From NCBI GenBank assembly GCA_016858145.1, contig JAEHOE010000020.1:806001-870000 (forward strand): DNA of 64,000 nucleotides, given 5' to 3'. Position 1 is the stretch's first letter; the number at the start of each line of letters is the position of its first letter. A program made the translations under genes and the position numbers. Positions 57,508-64,000 of this stretch are shown here, in pieces. The notes beneath the pieces were generated by a model. It ran no database searches. It had not been told where the DNA came from and saw only the letters and a list, made by a program, of their open reading frames with translations. The DNA is from Edaphochlamys debaryana. Taxonomy: Eukaryota; Chlorophyta; Chlorophyceae; Chlamydomonadales.

Positions 57508-60500
57508 GGGCCTGGCGGCGGTGGCAGTGGTGGTGGTTGCTAGGGCGGGCCGCATTGACCCAGCCGGTGGCTGAATAAGCATGCAGGATGTTGATACGAT
57601 GACGATACTGTGCTGGCGCTGGACGCTGCTCATTTGGGGCAAGAGTTCTGGTCACAGTTACAACCGAACTGTTAAAGGACGCAGGATGTTGACATGCTTG
57701 AGAGGGCTTCTGTCACGAGGGGCAGCGCCTATGGGGGATACTCTACCTTGCTGATTTGCTGGGGGCGCTTGCTGGAGTTGACGTAAATGAGGGTCTCACT
57801 TGCGCCGCAGCCGTGGACGCCGTGATGCCGTGACTTGTGCAGCTGTGGACTTGTTGGACTTGTGGTGGACTTCGCAGGGTTGCAGGGCCAGCGCCTGTGC
57901 GGTGGCGGACACATTCGTTTGTTGCAAGTGTGGTGTCACGTGTCAGAAAGAGAACCTGCCAGACGTTGAAGGGAAGGCTGCCTTTAAGGCAAGTTGCGGG
58001 TTTCAGGCGGGGCGGGGAGGCTGCCTTGCGCGGGCCTACAGCGGTGCACACGGGTAGGTCTCAGGCACGGTGGCCCTGCCAAACCACTGAGCTGCGCAAA
58101 CTGGCTTATTAAACTCGAGGCGCATTTGTGCAGTGTCTGGGGACTTGCCCTTGTGCAGTGTGGTACGGCAATGCACGACAGTCGGGGCGGGCCCCTTTGC
58201 ACAAATGCCGTCTCGCCCCGCAGTCTTTGCCCACAGTCACGACCTCCACAACCGCGCCTACAGAGCTTACAAAATGGCCGCATCTGACGTCACCCGACTG
58301 GGCTCGCTGCTGCTGCACAAGGACATCTCACCGCAAATTCTCGCAAAGGTGGAGCCCGCGGCGCGCCGCGCTCTCCGCCTGGTGAACAGAGCGCTGCTCG
58401 CTGCTCACGACGAGATGATCGCGTCCATCTACGTGCCGAGGGAGCCAACTGCGAAGGATACCGTGGTCGCGCTTCCCGGCATGCTCAGCCGCGGTTGCAG
58501 GCCAAAAATGGTCTCGATTGCTCTCGAGGGCGATGTACAGCAGCAGCAGACCGGCGCGTAAGACATGTGTTCGACTTGGGGGGCTCTGACTCGCGCGACA
58601 CTTCAGCTCAAGATCCCGCGCTTTTGGCCCGCGCAGGCTGCGGCTGTTGCGCTCCTTCGCAAACGCCTCGGCGGTGGATCCGCTGCCCACGCGGAGCTTG
58701 GACCTCAACCCCACAGCGCTCAGCAAGGACACGGTAAGCCTGGTGGCCGCCGCATTCCCGAAGCTGGAGCACATCTCCGTGTCCAACTACAACAGCGAGC
58801 CTCTGGACGAGGACACTCTGGCCTCAGGCTTGGAACGGTTACTGAGCCCGCAGCACGGCACGTCCAGCGTCACCAAGCTCGACGTCATACTTAGTTGGCG
58901 GCAGCAGGTCCTCACACCAGCCCTAGGCCGGGCCCTGAGGACTGGCTCCGGCCTCAACGAGCTCTTGCTAGGCCCTACCCTGGATGGCATCGAGCAGATT
59001 ATCCCGCTGGCCGGCATGACCAACTTGACCTCGCTTTCTCTCCGGGGCTACTGCAAGCCATCGCTCCTGCAGCCCCTCCTCTCACCCCTCACCGCCCTGG
59101 CCAAGCTAACCCTGACCCAAGTGGGCAGCGAGCTCTCCAGCGTCCTCCAGGCTCTGAAGCTTCCCAGCCTCACTGATCTCCACGTGCTGTATGACCTCGT
59201 CGACCTCGACAGCCTGCAGCGCCTCACCACCCTCACAAGCCTCACCGCCAAAGCCCTGGTGTTCCCCACCGAGCGTCCACCAGCCTCTGCCCCAGGCCCA
59301 GGGCCCTCGGGCTGGCAGCTACCGCCCAAGCTCGCCCACGCCGACCTGAACATGCAGCCACTCGAGCCGATTGCAGCTCTTCTCGGCTCGCCTGTGCATC
59401 GTCAGATCAAGTGGGTCCTGGCCCTGTATCTCTAGGGCGGCCACCACTTCGTTGATGCGACGGGCGCCCTGACGGCCGCTGGGGAGGCGGCGCTGTGTGA
59501 CGTCGCCGCGTTCCTGGCCGGGAGGGTGGACGAGGAGTCAACCTTCGACATCCGGCCGGCCCGCAAGGGCTGGCGCGACCCCTTGCCGCTACGGGGAACT
59601 GCCGAGTGCGAGGCCGGTCCGGGAGCCAGCCGGCGCAGCCACAGGCTATGGCTGGAGGCGCTGGGTGCGGCGGGCGTTCCGCAGCTGATGCTCACCGGCT
59701 TCGTGCTGAGCCACGGCGACATGGTTGCGCTGGCGTCGTACAGCCGGCTCAAGGTGAGGTGTGGGGGCTGCAGTGGTGGGCTTCAGCGGCGGGGGGGCTC
59801 ACATCCAGGGAGGCCACGGAGCCGGAGGCGTGGAAGGCGCAGTGGCTAGCCGCACTTGGGAAGGCCGTTCACAAATTGGCTCTTGGATGCCGAGCCACGT
59901 GCACGCACCTCGCCGTTCAGCAGGTTGACCGACCTTCCGAACTCATACCAGGCCAGACTCACTCATCCCCCATGTTTGCCCTCTTTTGCATCCGCCACGC
60001 AGGTCCTGATCCTTGGCGGGGCGATTCAGATCCCGCCCTCGGCGCTGCTGCTGCTGGCGCGCACTCCACGGCTCAAGACCCTACGTCTGGTGGGTGGGCG
60101 GCCCGGGGGCCAAGAAGGCGCAGTATGTGTTTGCATGAGCTGCATGAGGGGCTGCTCCGAGGGAGGTCCCTCCCTCGGCTGCCGTTGGCCGTCGGACCGA
60201 ACCGACTTTGGCCGACTTGGGCTGACCCAAATGAGTGCCGCGCTCAGTGCCCCACATAACCTCACCTGTCCCGTACCGGTACGTCCGCCCTGCCCCTCTC
60301 CCGCCCTCCCGCAGAACATCGACGCCTGGCGCGGCCCCGACAAGCGCTACCCCCTGGGCGGGGCCGCGGGCGCTCGGGAGGTGCTGCTGGGGCTCAACGT
60401 CGGCAACCCGCACCTCAACGTGGAGCTGGACCGCAGCTACAGCGACAAGGACGAGGTTCTCGCCCAGCTGCTGTCCCTGATTGCTCAGGTGCGGATCTTC

Positions 60501-61090
60501 CTGCGGATCCTCCCGGGCGGCGGGCCGTACCGAGTGCGCCTGCGACGGTAGGGGTTCGCTGGGAGTGTTGGGGTGTCGTACGGTATGTACGGCCTGGAGG
60601 CGACGGGCGCGCCTGTGGTGAAACGCACGAGGCTGGAGCTGGGTGGTGGGGTGGATGGGTTTGCAAGCTGTCGTTACGGAAAGGCGGACGATAGGCCATT
60701 AGGCTGTTGTGCCGCCGAGGAATTACTTACGGTTGCTTACGGTTGCCCCCGGTTGAGATGTTATCCACTGAAGCTGCCGCCTTGCATGAGCGGACCGTGC
60801 ATGAGCCCCTATGAGCCATGCGTCCCGCCCAAGCCGCTGTGGAAGCCCGCTGGACGTCCTGTAAGGGCTTTGCACGCAGGCTCCTGGCCGAAACAGCTAC
60901 TCATGGTAGCCGTGCAAGGGCTGCACAAGGGCACTTCGCGGTCGAAGGCTGCCAGCGTCGGCGCCAGGGGGCAACATTTACATTGCCTTGGCCGGGGAGC
61001 CTTGGCTACAGGGAGGGGTACGCATGCCCCTGTGCGGTGTGGTACGGCACTCACGACAGCCGGGCCCACTCGAGTCACTGTCCCCTGAAG
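57202..61090. repeat. segmental duplication, copy 2 (partner 39007-43100)
   Basis: It holds the zinc-finger last exon, LRR copy I and, at 60780-61090, the 5' flank of an H-type LRR gene (GGACCGTGCATGAGC, TGTAAGGGCTTTGCACGCAG as at 42840-42920). The H-type gene itself is absent here; K/L-type flank follows instead. Confidence 0.88.
58274..60551 (+). CDS. F-box-like/LRR protein copy I, 360 aa to an in-frame TAG
   Basis: Exons are 58274-58557, 58637-59753, 60003-60089 and 60315-60551. The N-terminus MAASDVTRLGSLLLHKDI with RRALRLVNRALLAA is F-box-like; LRR-type segments follow (MTNLTSLSLRG, LKLPSLTDLHVLYDL, LQRLTTLTSLTAKAL). The only break is TAG at 59433-59435 (LALYL stop GGHHF), where copy L reads LALEGGHHF. 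The remaining frame is open with conserved splice sites to a final YRVRLRR. The same TAG is in copy G, so it arose before that duplication or spread by conversion. It may be a truncated functional 360-aa protein or a young pseudogene. An SCF adaptor role is inferred from the F-box/LRR layout. Confidence 0.65.
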
Positions 61091-61713
61091 CCAAGTAGAT
61101 AAGACCGGGCAGCTAAGTCTGTGCCGAGGGGTGCGAGCCCCCGACAACCTGCTATCAACGCGTGAAGCCTAGGTTGGTTTATACGGATTATAGTGCGCCC
61201 ACGATTGAGAAGAGGTGGATGGGTTGCGTAGCAGATGGGTGGGGGGCTCAGCCCTTGTTTTCCGCGCCCGTGGGGGCGCCCGCTTGTCTCGTCGAACCCC
61301 GCTGGGGTCCCTCATTGCAGCCACCTCTAATCTACCCCACTATTACCAGCTACACACTAGTACACTACAACTCCGACGCGGCTGCAGCGGCGACACAAAC
61401 GTCACGGGTTCGGGATGGGCGGGATGGGACTTCGACCCTCAAGGCCGGGAAAGTGCCGGTCGAGGGACATACATCTGCGAGGGACGATGGCGAGACTCGG
61501 GGCGGGGTTGGGGTTGGGTTGCAACGCGTGCAAGGTGGGAGACCTGAAGACGCACGCAAGTTAGGCTGCAGGAACGCGAGACCTTGACGCACAGGTGCGG
61601 TATGTGCAGTGTCGTACGGCAGCCCATGCGGAGGTCGAGAAGCACAAAAAGGGGTTGCGCGAGGGCGCTTACAGACCGCTTCCCAGCAGCGCCTTACCGC
61701 ATACAGCTCGACC
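60552..61713. other. intergenic mosaic of duplicated flanks
   Basis: From left to right: copy I 3' flank, the H-type 5' flank remnant (60780-61090), K-type 3' flank (61188-61300), then the K/L 5' flank (61560-61713). No gene could be supported. It reads as a junction between two duplication units. Confidence 0.55.
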
Positions 61714-63910
61714 ATGGCCGCAACTGACGTAGAAGCTAGGCCGCTGGGGGAGCTTCTGCTTATCCCGGACGTGTTGAGCAGCGTTCTAAACACCTCGGGC
61801 GTCGGGCTCGCGGAGCGCCGCGCCCTTCGCCTGGTCAGCAGGGCAATGTGCTTACTCGATCAGATTGTTTGAGCAGCCAGTCGCGGCGGATGCGGAGGTC
61901 GCGCTTCCCGAAGCGCGACCTCCGCATGCTCGGGCGCGGCTGCAGGCCCGTATACGTGACGCTGGATGTGGCTGGCACGATTCAAGAGCGGCAGGTCAAC
62001 ACGTAAGAGCCTGTGGCGCTTGGGACCGCTGACTTGCCCTCATCCTCACGTGCGGTCCTCAAGATCCCGCGCTCTTGCCCTGGCAGACGGCGGCTGCTAC
62101 GCCCGTTCGCGGACGTGTCGGAGGTCGAGCCGCTGCCCACACAGTCCGTCTCTCTCAACGTGGCGGCGCTCAGCGAGGAGACAGCGAGCCTGCTCGCGGC
62201 CGCCTTCCCGCGGCTGGAACGGGTATCCTTGAACAGCAGTACCATGGTCGGGCCGGAGGTGGAAGCTGATGCCCTGGCTTCGGGCTTGAAGCGGCTATTG
62301 TGCTCAGAGGTCTGCCCGCCCAGCCTCAGCACGCTGCACGTCAGGGTCGGTTGCGAGGTGACGCCCGCCCTGGTTTCGGCCATGGCGACCGGAGCTCCCC
62401 GGCTGAGAGAGCTCCGACTGGTGCCGAGCCTGCTGAACAGCGCCGAGCAGGTCCTCCCGCTCGCCAGCATGACCAATCTGACGGCGCTCTATCTTCTTGA
62501 TTGCGAAGCCCAGTTCTTGCAGCCGCTCCTCTCCCCCCTAACAGCCTTGGTAAAGCTGTCCCTCGCGGAAGTTACCGGCACTGAAGGCCTGCCGCTAAGC
62601 CTTTCGGGCGCAGACGTACCCTGCAGCTTGGGTAGCCTCAGCGTCCAACAGAATCGATTGGAGATCAGCAGCCTGAAGCATCTGCCAAACCTGACGAGCC
62701 TGTATGCCACAGCCCTAGCATTCCCCACCGAGCGTCTGCCTCTGGGGGCTTCCCAGTGGCCCTCGGACTGGCTTCTGCCGCCCAAGCTTGCGTACATCTT
62801 CCTCACACAACAACCGCCGGAGGTGCTGGCGGCGCTGCGGTCATCGCCTGTGCGCCAGCTGCGGTGGACCCTGGACCTCGCGCTCGAGGGCGGTCACCAC
62901 TTCGATGGGGACTCGGGGGCCCTGACGGCCTTTGGGGAGGCGGCGCTCTGCGACGCTGCGCGCTTCCTGGCCGGGAGGATGGGCGCCGAGTCCCGGGTGA
63001 ATGTCCGACTGGCGCGCGACTGGCACGTGAGCTTTCCCCTGTTGGGGGCCGCGGACGGAGGAGAGGGCGCGGCGGTCAGCGGCCGGCGCAGCCACACGGC
63101 GTGGCTCGAGGCGCTTGGCGCAGCGGGCGTCCCCTGCCTGGGGCTGCATGGCGTCAGGCTAAGTCACCTGGACATAGCCGCGCTAGCTTCGCACCCTCGG
63201 CTCAAGGTGAGGCTGGGAAACGGGAAGGGGGCGCGCTGGGTGCAAACGTGCAGATAGGCCTGCTGCATGGGGCCTGACTTGTCGAGGGCTTTGAGCCTTT
63301 TGGTGCCACCCGTCGCCTGTGCCGTTGCCCAAATGTACCTAAAGCCTACCTTCGTTTCGGACCCCTCCGCAGACACTGGACCTCGGAACGCCTGCAGAGT
63401 TCCCGGCCTCTGCGCTGCTGACGTTTGGGTGCGCGCCGCGGTTGACGGCTCTGAACCTGGTGAGCTAACAGTGGTCTGGGTTGGGCACGCAGCATGCGCT
63501 TTGTTAGTCCAGGGGACAGCCCCCGGTGCCCAAAGTTGGTCCACCCACAGCAGAAGCACACCCGGCCCCAGCCCCCACTGCGTTGCCATGTAGTGATGCG
63601 GTCAGGAAGTGCTGAGGCCTCCATGCCATTGTCATGTGCTGACACACGTCCGACGCTCCGGCCCCCACAGGACATCGACGCCTGGCGCAGCCCCGACGGC
63701 AGCGACCCCCTGGGCGGGGCCCCGGGCGCACGTGAGGCGCTGCTGGGGCTCAACGTCGGCAACCCGCACCTCAACGTGGAGCTCGAGTGCAGTGACACGT
63801 ATGAGGACGGGGTCCGAGAGCAGCTCCGCGCCCTCCGGTCTGACCTGGGGGAAGCACTGCGGCTGCTGCCGGGCGGCGGGCCCAACCGCCTGCGCATTTA
63901 CGACCTGTAG
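61714..63910 (+). pseudogene. F-box-like/LRR gene copy L: broken exon 1, intact exons 2-4
   Basis: Exons are 61714-62002, 62087-63206, 63373-63459 and 63671-63910. Exon 1 begins MAATDVEARPLGELLLIPDV and continues AERRALRLVSRAM (F-box-like), but reaches TGA at 61870-61872. Just after, an 18-bp inverted duplication (61890-61927) interrupts the conserved block, and the old frame reappears as RMLGRGCRPVYVTLDVA. Exons 2-4 are open throughout: 373 codons in exon 2 with LRR-type segments (MTNLTALYLLDCEAQFLQPL, LKHLPNLTSLYATAL), crossing the border where the other four copies are broken, to a final LRIYDL. An N-terminally shortened protein from an internal Met is possible. The 3' flank is the same as that of copy K. 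Confidence 0.7.
61890..61927. repeat. perfect 18-bp inverted duplication with 2-nt loop
   Basis: ATGCGGAGGTCGCGCTTC (61890-61907) is followed after CC by its exact reverse complement (61910-61927). Copy K has only the forward arm (TTCGGAGGTCGCGCTTCG near 52877), so the second arm is an inverted insertion inside exon 1 of copy L. Confidence 0.92.
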
Positions 63911-64000
63911 CACACATGGAAGCCGGGGGTGACGCGGGCGGGGGAACATGGAGGCAGGCTAGGACACCGCAGGGCTCTGGCGGCCGCTACCTAGGTCTCG
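63911..64000. repeat. 3' flank shared with LRR copy K (54855-54944)
   Basis: These 90 bp match 54855-54944 at all but about one position (GGGGGTGACG here, GGGGATGACG there), so the K/L duplication continues past the window end. Confidence 0.9.

Noticed and set aside
40120..63910. Stop-codon readthrough in the LRR copies
   Set aside because: Contexts (CTC TAG GGC, GCA TAA CTA) do not match known readthrough motifs, and copy K breaks by a frameshift. Decay or truncation is simpler.
1..64000. CRISPR arrays, rRNA, tRNA or bacterial operons
   Set aside because: No spaced repeats, rRNA-like or cloverleaf sequences were seen. Gene structure is intron-rich eukaryotic throughout.

Overview
The window is nuclear DNA of a volvocine green alga (Chlamydomonas/Volvox type). 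The evidence is very high GC, many short GT-AG introns (up to 23 in one gene), TGTAA polyadenylation-like signals, proline-rich wall-type linkers in predicted secreted proteins, and multiplying BTB, PARP-type zinc-finger and LRR families. Gene models were built by hand by joining exons in phase; nothing was searched against a database.

Layout. 1-0.79 kb: 3' end of a probable non-LTR retrotransposon. 1.4-13 kb: three minus-strand BTB/BACK loci, namely a decayed copy (1378-4247), an intact 552-aa gene (4896-7101) and a 12-exon, 651-aa gene (8941-12975) that is the sister of the decayed copy. 13.8-16.5 kb: a plus-strand proline-dehydrogenase-like gene, divergent from the last BTB gene. 18.9-28.4 kb: a 24-exon gene for a 1239-aa predicted secreted protein with five tandem ~200-aa repeats joined by proline-rich linkers. 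29.4-32.1 kb: another minus-strand BTB/BACK gene. 33.7-36.0, 37.2-39.3 and 56.1-57.5 kb: three PARP-type zinc-finger genes. 40.1-42.5, 43.2-45.3, 52.7-54.9, 58.3-60.6 and 61.7-63.9 kb: five copies of an F-box-like/LRR gene, each with at least one reading-frame lesion. 46.9-52.1 kb: a predicted secreted chimera with two Cys/Trp-rich modules, a long proline-rich stalk, a PAN-like segment and a caspase-fold (clan CD-like) domain with a His/Cys pair.

The locus was shaped by segmental duplication. The block 39.0-43.1 kb (last zinc-finger exon, LRR copy, 5' flank of the next LRR copy) recurs at 57.2-61.1 kb; 0.8-4.2 kb recurs at 8.4-12.2 kb; the 52.7 and 61.7 kb LRR copies share flanks. Small-scale events are readable too: a 31-bp deletion, a gene-conversion-like tract, an inverted-duplication hairpin, and 109-bp and 126-bp tandem copies of intron/exon borders.

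No shared pathway is evident. The BTB and F-box-like/LRR proteins suggest ubiquitin-ligase adaptors, the zinc-finger proteins are probably nuclear, the PRODH-like protein is probably mitochondrial, and the repeat protein and the protease-like chimera are probably extracellular-matrix or secreted. The most novel items are the five-repeat protein, the chimeric caspase-fold protein, the PRODH-like enzyme lacking its substrate-binding residues, and the LRR family whose frames break repeatedly at one domain border.
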